This document shows, in pieces, positions 52,144-60,768 of a stretch of DNA of 64,000 nt. The notes under the pieces are model-generated. The model had not been told where the DNA came from, searched no databases, and was given only the letters and a program-made list of their open reading frames with translations. Where the stretch lies: the NCBI RefSeq assembly GCF_900601905.1, contig NZ_UWFA01000416.1, forward strand, positions 682,001 through 746,000, given 5' to 3'. This DNA is from Pseudomonas viridiflava. GTDB taxonomy: Bacteria; Pseudomonadota; Gammaproteobacteria; Pseudomonadales; Pseudomonadaceae. The translations under genes and the position numbers were made by a program. Position 1 is the first letter of the stretch, and every line of letters begins with the position of its first letter.

Positions 52144-54069
52144 ATGAAAATCAGACGCCACTGGGATATCCATACCCGCACACAAATGATCAGCCTCGGC
52201 CCCGCACTGTTGCTGACCTTGCTGCTGATCAGCTTTTTCACCTTCGTGCGTATCCAGGACTTGCGCCAGGAACTCAACCACACCGGCCAACTGATCGCCA
52301 ATCAACTGGCACCGGCATCGGAGTACGGGGTCATTGTCGGCAATGACGAGGCTCTCAAGAGCCTGATGCGCGCAACCCTGTCGACCCCCCATGTACGCTT
52401 CATCGAAGTGCAGGACAGCCTCAATAAAGTGCTGGTCTACGTCGAACAACCCGGGGAAATCGGCTCCCATCCCAAACAGGTGGAGATTTTCCAGGCACCC
52501 ATCCGTTCGCAGCGGATAAAACTGGGCAAAGGCTTCCTAGGCAACCACGAAGAAACCGTCAGCACTGCGGAGGATTATCTGGGCCGGGTGCTGGTTGGCA
52601 TGTCCAACGATGCGTTCAGTGAACGACAGCAGGAAATCCTCCTGAAGGCCGGCGTCCTGGCGTTATTTGCCTTGCTGTTTACGTTCATCCTCGCCCGGCG
52701 TCTGGCCTCCAGCCTGTCGCGACCGATCAGTGCGATGGGCGACGCGGTAAAAGCCATCCAGGCAGGCGATTACCAGACGCCGTTGCCGGTGCATGACGAC
52801 GCAGAGCTGGGCGATCTTGCGCGGCACATCAACAATCTGGCGTCGAATCTGGAAAACGCCAGCCGCGAACAGCAGCGTTCCATCGATGAACTGATTCAGG
52901 CACGTGAAGAAGCCGAACGCGCCAACCGGGCCAAGTCTGATTTCCTGGCCATGATGAGCCATGAACTGCGCACGCCGATGAACGGTGTTCTGGGCATGCT
53001 GCAGTTGCTGGAAACCACGCCCATGACCGAGGAGCAGACGGAGTATTCCGCCCTGGCCACGGAGTCCACCGAACATCTGTTGCGGGTCATCAACGACATA
53101 CTCGATTTCTCGCGTTTCGAACGGCATGCGCTGGAAATGGAAAGCATCCCGTTCAATCTGGCCGAGTTGGTGGCGACATCAAGTCAGGCCTTCAGCCACG
53201 ACGCCTTGCAGCGCAACCTGTCGCTGCAGCTGACCCTGCAGCCTGGGCTGGACGGGTTCCGGGTCAGGGGCGACCCGACCCGGACGCGGCAAATCCTGGT
53301 CAATCTGATCGGCAATGCACTGAAGTTCACGGAAACCGGCAGCGTGAGCATCAAGGCTGGCTGGGCCACTCAGGAGCCGGGCCATATACGCTTTATCTGC
53401 AGCGTGCAGGACAGCGGCATTGGTATTTCCGCCGATCATCTGGAATCGATGTTCGATGCCTTCCAGCAGGCCGACAGCTCGATTTCCAGGCGCTATGGCG
53501 GCACTGGCCTGGGCCTGCCGATTGCCCGCACGCTGGCCGAACGCATGGGTGGCACGCTGAAGGCGCAAAGCAATGAAGGCAGCGGTTCGATATTCACTCT
53601 GGAAATCCCGCTGACGACAGTGTCCGAGGGTTTGCCCGCAGCAACGGACGCCCTGACGCAAGGCCATGATCACGGTGACGGTCGCAGTGTTTTGCTGGTC
53701 GAGGACAATGAGGTGAATTGCACCGTGATTCGCGCGTTGTTGCAGAATCTGGGCTTTGAAGTCAGCGTGGCGACGGATGGCGCACAGGCGGTCAGCATGG
53801 CGGGCAGCGCCACTTATGCCGCGATTTTCATGGATTGCCGCCTGCCCCTGATGGACGGTTACGAAGCGACCCGGCTGATTCGCCGGTTGCCCGGCCTGGA
53901 TCAGGTGCCCATCATCGCCTTGACCGCCAACGCCTTGCAGGGCGATCGCGACGCCTGTTTACAGGCGGGCATGACCGATTACCTGGCCAAGCCCTTCAAA
54001 CGTGCTGATTTACAGCAGGTTTTACAGCGTTGGCTACCCTTTCGGACATCTGCGACTGGCGATAAATGA
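52144..54069 (+). CDS. hybrid sensor histidine kinase / response regulator, PA1611-like
   Basis: This 641-residue membrane kinase has TM1 near residues 18-37, a periplasmic domain of about 130 residues, TM2 at about 167-184, HAMP, a coiled coil, HisKA with H273 (MMSHELRTPMNGVLG), an ATPase domain (LIGNALKFTETG, GGTGLGLPIARTL) and a receiver with D564 (AIFMDCRLPLMDG). No Hpt domain is present, so an external Hpt must relay phosphate. Its position next to fabA matches P. aeruginosa PA1611, which is known to bind RetS and shift the Gac/Rsm switch; orthology is inferred from synteny. The ATG at 52144 is preferred to the TTG two codons before. Confidence 0.87.
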   Translation: MKIRRHWDIHTRTQMISLGPALLLTLLLISFFTFVRIQDLRQELNHTGQLIANQLAPASEYGVIVGNDEALKSLMRATLSTPHVRFIEVQDSLNKVLVYVEQPGEIGSHPKQVEIFQAPIRSQRIKLGKGFLGNHEETVSTAEDYLGRVLVGMSNDAFSERQQEILLKAGVLALFALLFTFILARRLASSLSRPISAMGDAVKAIQAGDYQTPLPVHDDAELGDLARHINNLASNLENASREQQRSIDELIQAREEAERANRAKSDFLAMMSHELRTPMNGVLGMLQLLETTPMTEEQTEYSALATESTEHLLRVINDILDFSRFERHALEMESIPFNLAELVATSSQAFSHDALQRNLSLQLTLQPGLDGFRVRGDPTRTRQILVNLIGNALKFTETGSVSIKAGWATQEPGHIRFICSVQDSGIGISADHLESMFDAFQQADSSISRRYGGTGLGLPIARTLAERMGGTLKAQSNEGSGSIFTLEIPLTTVSEGLPAATDALTQGHDHGDGRSVLLVEDNEVNCTVIRALLQNLGFEVSVATDGAQAVSMAGSATYAAIFMDCRLPLMDGYEATRLIRRLPGLDQVPIIALTANALQGDRDACLQAGMTDYLAKPFKRADLQQVLQRWLPFRTSATGDK

Positions 54070-54129
54070 TAAATTGCGGCAGTCTTGTTCGCTAAATCGT
54101 CCACTGGCCTCGGCTGGGTGGAAAATTTC

Positions 54130-54147
54130 AGTGCACAAGTGTACTTT
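54130..54147. promoter_or_regulatory. candidate unsaturated-fatty-acid regulator site upstream of fabAB
   Basis: AGTGCACAAGTGTACTTT is a partial dyad (AGTGCAC / GTACTTT) of the general shape reported for DesT and FabR operators, which control fabA and fabB. A wider repeat GCACAAG...CTTGTGC covers about 54133-54161. It lies about 150 bases before the fabA ATG. The regulator assignment is inferred. Confidence 0.4.
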
Positions 54148-54293
54148 CATTTCCCTTGTGCTGTGACTTTCACCACAACGCAATAGTCTATGGGTAGGCT
54201 GCCGGTCAGAACACTGGCGAGTCAGCCGGCCAGGACTGGCTTCCGGGGCAAGCAACGCCCCACCCTGCCGCACAAGATTATTGAGGAGCTCGC

Positions 54294-54809
54294 ATGACCA
54301 AACAAAACGCCTTTACCCGGGAAGACTTGCTGCGCTGCAGTCGCGGCGAGCTGTTCGGCCCAGGTAACGCGCAACTGCCCGCCCCTAACATGCTGATGGT
54401 CGATCGGATCACTCATATCAGCGAAGAGGGTGGCAAGTACGGCAAAGGTGAATTGGTCGCTGAGCTGGATATCAATCCAGACCTGTGGTTCTTTGCCTGT
54501 CACTTCGAAGGCGATCCAGTAATGCCTGGCTGCCTGGGTCTTGATGCCATGTGGCAGCTGGTCGGTTTCTTCCTCGGCTGGCAAGGTCTGCCAGGTCGCG
54601 GCCGCGCCCTGGGTTCGGGCGAAGTGAAGTTCTTCGGTCAGGTTCTTCCGACTGCAAAGAAAGTCACCTATAACATCCAGATCAAACGCGTCCTCAAAGG
54701 CAAACTGAACCTGGCCATCGCCGATGGTTCGGTCACTGTCGACGGTCGCGAAATCTACACCGCCGAAGGCCTTCGGGTCGGCGTATTTACCTCCACTGAC
54801 AACTTCTAA
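54294..54809 (+). CDS. fabA: 3-hydroxydecanoyl-ACP dehydratase/isomerase FabA
   Basis: This 171-residue enzyme has the exact length of FabA and active-site residues H70 (FFACHFEGDPVMPG) and D84 (LGLDAMWQLVGF). It dehydrates 3-hydroxydecanoyl-ACP and isomerises trans-2 to cis-3-decenoyl-ACP, the branch point to unsaturated fatty acids. GAGGAG lies six bases before the ATG. It is followed by fabB after 11 bases, so both are one operon with a terminator after fabB. Confidence 0.98.
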   Translation: MTKQNAFTREDLLRCSRGELFGPGNAQLPAPNMLMVDRITHISEEGGKYGKGELVAELDINPDLWFFACHFEGDPVMPGCLGLDAMWQLVGFFLGWQGLPGRGRALGSGEVKFFGQVLPTAKKVTYNIQIKRVLKGKLNLAIADGSVTVDGREIYTAEGLRVGVFTSTDNF

Positions 54810-54820
54810 GGGTTATCCGC

Positions 54821-56041
54821 ATGCGCCGCGTCGTTATCACTGGTCTGGGCATCGTTTCGTGCCTGGGCAATGACAAAGAGACCGTCTCCGCCAACCTGCG
54901 TGCAAGCCGCCCTGGCATCCGATTCAACCCGGAATATGCCGAAATGGGTCTGCGTAGCCAGGTTTCCGGCTCCATTGACCTCAACCTCGAAGAGCTGATC
55001 GATCGCAAGATCTATCGCTTCGTTGGCCACGCAGCAGCTTATGCCTACCTGGCCATGAAAGACGCCATCACTGATTCGGGCCTGACCGAGGAGCAAGTCT
55101 CCAACCCGCGTACCGGCCTGATCGCCGGCAGCGGCGGCGCGTCGACCCTGAACCAGATGGAAGCGCTGGATATCCTGCGCGAAAAAGGCGTCAAGCGTGT
55201 CGGCCCGTACCGCGTGACGCGGACCATGAGCAGCACCGTTTCTGCCTGTCTGGCTACGCCGTTCAAGATCAAGGGCCTGAACTACTCCATCGCATCTGCC
55301 TGCGCCACCAGTGCTCACTGCATCGGTACCGCCATGGAACAGATCCAGATGGGCAAGCAGGACATCGTTTTCGCCGGCGGCGGTGAAGAAGAGCACTGGA
55401 GCCAGTCGTTCCTGTTCGACGCCATGGGCGCGCTGTCCAGCCAGTACAACGAAACCCCGGAAAAAGCCTCCCGCGCTTATGACAAGGACCGCGATGGTTT
55501 TGTCATCGCAGGCGGCGGCGGCATGGTCGTGGTTGAAGAGCTGGAACACGCTCTGGCTCGCGGCGCGAAAATCTACGCTGAAATTGTCGGCTACGGCGCG
55601 ACTTCCGACGGCTACGACATGGTTGCGCCGAGCGGCGAAGGCGCCATCCGCTGCATGCAGATGGCCCTCTCCACTGTTGAAGGCCCGATCGACTACCTCA
55701 ACACTCACGGCACCTCGACCCCGGTCGGCGATGCCAAAGAGATGGAAGGCGTGCGCGAAGTCTTCGCTGGCAAGGCTCCGGCCATCAGCTCGACCAAGAG
55801 CCTGTCGGGTCACTCCCTGGGCGCAGCTGGCGTTCATGAAGCGATCTACTGCATGTTGATGATGGAAGGCAACTTCATTGCCGGTTCCGCCAACATCGAC
55901 GAGCTGGACCCTGTGGTGGCTGATATGCCGATTCTGCTCAAGACCCAGGAAAATGCAAAAATCGACCAGGTCATGAGCAACAGCTTCGGCTTCGGCGGCA
56001 CCAACGCTACGCTGGTGATGAAACGCTGGCAGGGCAAGTAA
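54821..56041 (+). CDS. fabB: beta-ketoacyl-ACP synthase I FabB
   Basis: This 406-residue condensing enzyme has the catalytic triad C161 (IASACATSAH), H296 (NTHGTSTPVGD) and H331 (KSLSGHSLGAAG). It elongates the cis-3-decenoyl-ACP made by FabA, so the operon provides unsaturated fatty acids for membranes. It is followed by a strong terminator. Confidence 0.98.
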   Translation: MRRVVITGLGIVSCLGNDKETVSANLRASRPGIRFNPEYAEMGLRSQVSGSIDLNLEELIDRKIYRFVGHAAAYAYLAMKDAITDSGLTEEQVSNPRTGLIAGSGGASTLNQMEALDILREKGVKRVGPYRVTRTMSSTVSACLATPFKIKGLNYSIASACATSAHCIGTAMEQIQMGKQDIVFAGGGEEEHWSQSFLFDAMGALSSQYNETPEKASRAYDKDRDGFVIAGGGGMVVVEELEHALARGAKIYAEIVGYGATSDGYDMVAPSGEGAIRCMQMALSTVEGPIDYLNTHGTSTPVGDAKEMEGVREVFAGKAPAISSTKSLSGHSLGAAGVHEAIYCMLMMEGNFIAGSANIDELDPVVADMPILLKTQENAKIDQVMSNSFGFGGTNATLVMKRWQGK

Positions 56042-56066
56042 TCTGCCCGGCTGATAGTGGGTATTG

Positions 56067-56096
56067 AAAAAGGCGCCTTTCGAGGCGCCTTTTTTG
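56067..56096 (+). terminator. rho-independent terminator of fabAB
   Basis: AAAAAGGCGCC and GGCGCCTTTTTT form a long stem with a TTTCGA loop and T run, 26 bases after the fabB stop. Confidence 0.92.
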
Positions 56097-56136
56097 TGGC
56101 TAGGCTATGACTTTCAATCTGGCACCCGAGGCCTTC

Positions 56137-56538
56137 ATGTCCGTCATCGTCAGCAGCCTGGCACCCCAAGGCTTTCGCCACAACGTCAGCATCAACGCTG
56201 AGCATGAGCTGTTCACCGACCTGCCCGTTTCCCTGGGTGGCGAGAATTCCGCCCCCTCCCCCCATGACTACTTCGACGCTGCGCTGGCCTCCTGCAAGGC
56301 GCTGACGGTGAGGCTGTATGCCCGGCAACATGACATCCCGCTGACGAGCATCAGCGTCAGCGTCTCTCACGACGACAGTGAAGAGCGCCATGGCAAATAT
56401 CGCCTCAACGTACAGCTCGACCTGCAGGGCGACCTCAGCGACCAGCAGCGCACGTTGCTGCACCGCATTGCTGATCGCTGCCCGGTGCACAAGCTGATGA
56501 CCAATGCCGACATCAGTATCGAAACGACTCTGGCCTGA
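56137..56538 (+). CDS. OsmC/Ohr family protein (YhfA-like)
   Basis: This 133-residue OsmC-fold protein has the two redox cysteines C53 (AALASCKALTVRLYARQ) and C115 (ADRCPVHKLM). OsmC/Ohr proteins reduce organic hydroperoxides with these cysteines. The ATG at 56137 has GAGG six bases upstream; an ATG at 56107 lies just behind the fabB terminator and is less likely. It is followed by the pirin gene after 27 bases, probably one transcript. Confidence 0.85.
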   Translation: MSVIVSSLAPQGFRHNVSINAEHELFTDLPVSLGGENSAPSPHDYFDAALASCKALTVRLYARQHDIPLTSISVSVSHDDSEERHGKYRLNVQLDLQGDLSDQQRTLLHRIADRCPVHKLMTNADISIETTLA

Positions 56539-56565
56539 GCCACTCAGCATAGCGAGACCCCGCAG

Positions 56566-57417
56566 ATGCTTATCATCAAACCCCGAGCCGAGGACGTAGA
56601 AGGCCAGCCGATCCTGCGCCCGCTGCCTTCGGCCAAATGCCGCAGCGTCGGCCCCTTCGTGTTCTTCGATCACATGCTGCAGACCGACTATCCTCCCGGC
56701 AAAGGCATCGATATTCGCCAGCATCCACACATTGGCCTGTCGACGCTGACCTATCTCCTGGAAGGACAACTGCTGCATCGCGACAGCCTGGGCAGTGATC
56801 AGTTGGTGAAACCCGGCGAAGTGAGTTGGATGACTTCGGGGGCGGCCATTGCGCATATAGAGCGTACGCCCGAGGAGCTGATGAGCAGCGGCTCGCGCAT
56901 GCACGGCCTGCAGGTATGGCTGGCGTCGCCCATCAGTCATGAATCAGCTGAAGGCCATTACAGCCACCACCCCGCGCAAAGCCTGCCATTGAGCGACGGC
57001 CTGGGTATCCAGATCCGGATGATCGCGGGCAATGGCTTTGGTCTGACGTCACCGGTGCCGGTCCTGTCGCCGACGATCTATGCCGAACTGCGCATGCAGA
57101 CAGCCACGACGCTGTTGATCCCCGGCGAACATCAGGAACGCGCACTGTACGTGCTGGAAGGTGAGGCGTCGGTGGATGGCGAGCCCATTGAGCCGCTCAC
57201 GCTGGTAGTGCTGGAGCCTGACCAGGAAGTGAATCTGTGTGCAGAAAGTGAATGCCATGCGGTGCTGATCGGTGGCGCGCCACTGGACGGCCCACGACGC
57301 ATGAACTGGAACTTTGTCGCCAGTGACCCGGCGTTGATCGAACAGGCGCGAACCCGCTGGGCGGCTGGGGACTGGCCGACAGTGCCGGGGGAAATTGGCA
57401 GGATCGAGTTGCCTTGA
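56566..57417 (+). CDS. pirin family protein
   Basis: This 283-residue bicupin has the pirin metal site: H53 and H55 (RQHPHIGLSTLTYLLEG), H97 and E99 (AIAHIERTP). Bacterial pirins bind iron or other metals. Some are quercetinases and others modulate pyruvate dehydrogenase or redox responses. The C-terminal cupin (LLIPGEHQERALYVLEGEASVDG) is intact. The next-door OsmC gene suggests an oxidative-stress setting. The activity is not predictable. Confidence 0.88.
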   Translation: MLIIKPRAEDVEGQPILRPLPSAKCRSVGPFVFFDHMLQTDYPPGKGIDIRQHPHIGLSTLTYLLEGQLLHRDSLGSDQLVKPGEVSWMTSGAAIAHIERTPEELMSSGSRMHGLQVWLASPISHESAEGHYSHHPAQSLPLSDGLGIQIRMIAGNGFGLTSPVPVLSPTIYAELRMQTATTLLIPGEHQERALYVLEGEASVDGEPIEPLTLVVLEPDQEVNLCAESECHAVLIGGAPLDGPRRMNWNFVASDPALIEQARTRWAAGDWPTVPGEIGRIELP

Positions 57418-57437
57418 GAGACCAGACAATTCCAAAT

Positions 57438-57530
57438 GTGTGGGAGCGAGCTTGCTCGCGAAGGCGTCATGGAAACCGACACACTTGTCGGATCAGTCAA
57501 ATTGCTTTCGCAAACAAGCTTGCTCCCACA
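57438..57530. repeat. REPIN: inverted REP pair between convergent genes
   Basis: TGTGGGAGCGAGCTTGCTCG starts the left unit and AAACAAGCTTGCTCCCACA ends the right unit, about 60 bases apart and inverted. This is the common GTGGGAGC...GCTCCCAC Pseudomonas REP type. It lies between the pirin and dienelactone hydrolase genes and may act as a shared transcript end. Confidence 0.85.
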
Positions 57531-57557
57531 AGGATCAATGCAGCCTGAAGAGCCGCT

Positions 57558-58289
57558 TTAGTCCTTGAAGACTTCATCCAGCAAGTTATGCATCGACGCA
57601 AAGGCGCGTTTGGCGGTCTTTTCGTCGTACTGCATCATGCCGGGGGTCTGCGCATGAGGGTCGGTGAACGAGTGCACTGCCCCGCCGTAGCTCAGCAACT
57701 GCCAATCCACGCCCGCAGCATTCATTTCCGCTTCGAAAGCCGGCAGTTGCTCTTTTGGCACCAGCGGGTCGGACGCGCCGTGCAGGACCAGCACCGAGCC
57801 TTTGATGTTTTTCGCATCAGCCGGGTTGGGCGTGTCCAGCGTGCCATGGAATGACACGGCGGCTTTCAGGTTCGCACCTGTGCGCGCCAGCTCCAAGGAA
57901 CAGCAACCGCCGAAGCAGAAGCCAAATGTGGCGACCTTATCGGCATCAACCGGCGCATCAGTCTGAGCCAGCAACTGATCCAGAGCGGCCTGCATGCGCT
58001 TGCGCAGCAGCGCGCGATCATCCTTGAGCGGCATCATCGCGGCGCCAGCCTGATCGTTGTTCTGCGGACGGGTACCCTGGCCGTAGAGGTCTGCCAGGAA
58101 CACCACATAGCCTTGCTCGGCGACAGCCTGTGCGATCTTTTCCGCACCTTCGCTGACACCCATCCAGTTGGGCGCCATCACCAGGCCCGGACGCGACGAC
58201 GCATCACCAGAGTCAAACACCAGACGGCTCTCGTAAGCTTGGCCGTCAATCTGGTAAACCACTGAACGCACGGTAACGTTGCTGCTCAT
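57558..58289 (-). CDS. dienelactone hydrolase family protein
   Basis: This 243-residue alpha/beta hydrolase has the cysteine nucleophile C125 in GFCFGGCCSLELA, and Asp and His of the triad in HGASDPLVP and YGGAVHSFTDP. Family members hydrolyse dienelactones or other lactones and esters. No aromatic-degradation genes are nearby, so it is probably a general hydrolase. It sits downstream of htpG's terminator on the same strand, with its own promoter. Confidence 0.88.
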   Translation of the reverse strand: MSSNVTVRSVVYQIDGQAYESRLVFDSGDASSRPGLVMAPNWMGVSEGAEKIAQAVAEQGYVVFLADLYGQGTRPQNNDQAGAAMMPLKDDRALLRKRMQAALDQLLAQTDAPVDADKVATFGFCFGGCCSLELARTGANLKAAVSFHGTLDTPNPADAKNIKGSVLVLHGASDPLVPKEQLPAFEAEMNAAGVDWQLLSYGGAVHSFTDPHAQTPGMMQYDEKTAKRAFASMHNLLDEVFKD

Positions 58290-58333
58290 CGTTGACTCCT
58301 CAAACAGGGAAAGACAAATAGGTGGCGCACAAT

Positions 58334-58362
58334 CAGAAAACCCGCCGAAGCGGGTTTTCTGT
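58334..58362 (-). terminator. rho-independent terminator of htpG
   Basis: AGAAAACCCGC-CGAA-GCGGGTTTTCT has a tetraloop stem with T-rich flank on the minus strand, 12 bases past the htpG stop. Confidence 0.85.
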
Positions 58363-58373
58363 AACTCAGGTGT

Positions 58374-60278
58374 TTAAACCGACAGCTCGACCAACAGCTT
58401 GTTCAGTCGGCGCACATAAGCCGCCGGGTCTTTCAAGCTATCGCCCGCCGCCAGTGCAGCCTGATCGAACAGGATGTGCGACAAATCGCCGAAGCGTTCT
58501 TCGCTCTGCTCGGCGTCCAGCTTGCCGATCAGTGGGTGAGCCGGGTTGAATTCGAAGATCGGTTTGGAGTCCGGCACCTTCTGCCCGCTGGCTTCGAGGA
58601 TCTGCCGCATCTGCAAGCCCAGATCGGCCTCACCTATGGCCAGGATTGCTGGAGAGTCAGTCAGGCGATGGGAAACCCGTACCTCGCTGACAGACTCACC
58701 GAGCGCAGTTTTCAGACGCTCAATCAGGCCTTCCTTGTCCTTGGCGATTTCCTCCTGAGCCTTCTTGTCCTCTTCGGAATCAAGCTTGCCCAGATCCAGG
58801 TCGCCACGTGCCACGTCAACGAAACCCTTGCCGTCGAAGTCGCTGAGGTAGCTCATCAGCCACTCATCGATGCGGTCGGTCAGCAGCAGCACTTCGATGC
58901 CTTTCTTGCGGAAGACTTCCAGGTGCGGGCTGTTCTTGACCTGTGCGTAGGTCTCGCCAGTCAGGTAGTAGATCTTGTCCTGACCTTCCTTGGCGCGCGC
59001 CAGGTACTCGGCCAGAGAAACGATTTGCTCGCCGCCCTCTTCGTGAGTCGAAGCAAAGCGCAACAGACCGGCGATTTTCTCCTTGTTGGCGAAGTCTTCT
59101 GCCGGGCCTTCTTTCATGACCTGACCGAAGTTCTTCCAGAAGCCCTTGTATTGCTCAGGCTCGTTCTTCGCCAGCTTTTCCAGCATGTCCAGAACACGCT
59201 TGGTCAGCGCCGATTTCATCGAATCGATGATCGGGTCTTTCTGCAGGATTTCGCGCGAAACGTTCAGGGACAGGTCATTGGAATCGACCACGCCCTTGAC
59301 GAAGCGCATGTACAACGGCAGGAACGACTCGGCCTGATCCATGACGAACACGCGCTGCACGTACAGCTTGAGGCCGCGTGGCGCTTCACGTTGGTAAAGG
59401 TCGAATGGCGCACGAGCCGGAACGTAAAGCAGCGAGGTGTACTCCAGCTTGCCTTCGACCTTGTTGTGGCTCCAGCTCAGCGGGTTTTCGAAATCATGAG
59501 CAACGTGCTTGTAGAATTCCTGGTATTCCTCGTCCTTGACGTCAGTGCGAGGACGGGTCCACAGCGCGCTGGCGCGGTTGACGGTTTCCCATTCAATTGC
59601 AGGTGCTTCTTCGCCTTCGGCAGCGGCCTGTTCTTTAGGCAGCTCGATCGGCAAAGCGATGTGATCGGAGTATTTCTTGATGATGTTGCGCAGACGGTAG
59701 CCGTCAGCGAACTCATCTTCAGCACTTTTCAGGTGCAGGACGATACGCGTACCGCGCTCGGCTTTCTCGACAGTGGCGACTTCGAACTCGCCCTCGCCTT
59801 TGGAAGACCAGTGCACGCCTTCGCTGGCAGGAGTGCCTGCTCGGCGGCTGAATACTTCAACCTGGTCGGCAACGATGAAGGCCGAGTAGAAGCCCACGCC
59901 AAACTGGCCGATCAGGTGCGAATCTTTTTTCTGGTCGCCGGACAGGTTTTTCATGAAGTCAGCGGTGCCGGATTTAGCGATGGTACCCAGGTGGGTGATC
60001 ACATCTTCACGGCTCATGCCGATACCGTTGTCTTCGAGCGTGACGGTTTTCGCTTCCTTGTCGAAGCTCACGCGGATTTTCAGCTCAGCGCCACCTTCAA
60101 GCAGGTCCGGTTTGGACAAAGCTTCAAAACGCAGTTTATCGACTGCGTCGGAGGCGTTGGAGATCAACTCGCGAAGGAAAATTTCCTTGTTGGAATACAG
60201 CGAGTGGATCATGAGGTGCAGCAGCTGCTTTACCTCGGTCTGGAAGCCCAGGGTTTCCTTTTGAGTTTCCACACTCAT
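58374..60278 (-). CDS. htpG: molecular chaperone HtpG (Hsp90)
   Basis: This 634-residue Hsp90 begins MSVETQKETLGFQTEVKQLLHLMIHSLYSNKEIFLRELISNASDA. The N-terminal GHKL ATPase carries DNGIGMSREDV, GTIAKSGT and GQFGVGFYSAFIVAD, followed by the middle domain and C-terminal dimerisation domain. It folds client proteins with ATP and DnaK during stress. The ATG at 60278 matches the family; a second ATG two codons earlier (60284) is the alternative. A sigma-32 promoter is visible upstream. The long plus-strand frame opposite it is a shadow. Confidence 0.97.
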   Translation of the reverse strand: MSVETQKETLGFQTEVKQLLHLMIHSLYSNKEIFLRELISNASDAVDKLRFEALSKPDLLEGGAELKIRVSFDKEAKTVTLEDNGIGMSREDVITHLGTIAKSGTADFMKNLSGDQKKDSHLIGQFGVGFYSAFIVADQVEVFSRRAGTPASEGVHWSSKGEGEFEVATVEKAERGTRIVLHLKSAEDEFADGYRLRNIIKKYSDHIALPIELPKEQAAAEGEEAPAIEWETVNRASALWTRPRTDVKDEEYQEFYKHVAHDFENPLSWSHNKVEGKLEYTSLLYVPARAPFDLYQREAPRGLKLYVQRVFVMDQAESFLPLYMRFVKGVVDSNDLSLNVSREILQKDPIIDSMKSALTKRVLDMLEKLAKNEPEQYKGFWKNFGQVMKEGPAEDFANKEKIAGLLRFASTHEEGGEQIVSLAEYLARAKEGQDKIYYLTGETYAQVKNSPHLEVFRKKGIEVLLLTDRIDEWLMSYLSDFDGKGFVDVARGDLDLGKLDSEEDKKAQEEIAKDKEGLIERLKTALGESVSEVRVSHRLTDSPAILAIGEADLGLQMRQILEASGQKVPDSKPIFEFNPAHPLIGKLDAEQSEERFGDLSHILFDQAALAAGDSLKDPAAYVRRLNKLLVELSV

Positions 60279-60355
60279 GGTCATCAAACTCCAATCAGAT
60301 GGTAGTGGCTGTCAAATGCAGGCATTTGCCTGTGCCTGACGGCGGGTTGTCATCA

Positions 60356-60385
60356 AAGTGGGGGCTGGGTCGCAGAATTCAAGGG
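60356..60385 (-). promoter_or_regulatory. sigma-32 (RpoH) heat-shock promoter of htpG
   Basis: On the minus strand CCCTTGAA (-35) and CCCCACTT (-10) are 14 bases apart, close to the sigma-32 consensus CTTGAAA-N13-17-CCCCATNT. It lies 78 bases before the htpG ATG. Confidence 0.85.
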
Positions 60386-60706
60386 CTTGCCTGCAGCAAA
60401 TCCATAACTCGGGCCATGCCACAGGCGTGGGGCTGCAAGCCGGGGGCAAACGGCGCGTGGCCTATGATTTTGTTGCAATAACGCCAGGTGGGTTTGATGC
60501 CGTTTTAACGGGGTACCGGCAATTTCCACCTCAGCCTCCCAGGCTCCACGTTTGATCTACGGGCCAAACCGCAATGCTCAAGACCACGGCTTACGAGGCT
60601 GCGACAGGATCTGGACAGTTTGAAAACCCGCCCGGGCAGGTGCCGCTCAAGTTGAGAGCCACGCACCATGCTGGAGCAAAGAAATCCGTCAACCGGATGA
60701 TTTACC
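60386..60706. other. intergenic region between htpG and lipoprotein promoters
   Basis: About 320 bases without a convincing gene. Frames at 60299-60481 and 60358-60555 have no family features and no good ribosome binding site. A GC-rich block near 60630 (AAAACCCGCCCGGGCAGG) is not a clear terminator. Confidence 0.4.
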
Positions 60707-60735
60707 GGAACTTATTGAAAACGCCAACGCTCTTA
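60707..60735 (+). promoter_or_regulatory. AlgU (RpoE/sigma-22)-type promoter of the small lipoprotein
   Basis: GGAACTT and TCTTA are 17 bases apart, close to the AlgU consensus GAACTT-N16/17-TCTGA. The predicted start site is about 27 bases before the lipoprotein ATG, and AAGGAG lies in between. Confidence 0.7.
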
Positions 60736-60768
60736 GGCTCGTAGATAATCAATAAGGAGCAACACCCC

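Noticed and set aside
58476..60305. 609-codon open frame antisense to htpG
   Set aside because: HtpG is unmistakable on the other strand; this frame has no recognisable motif.
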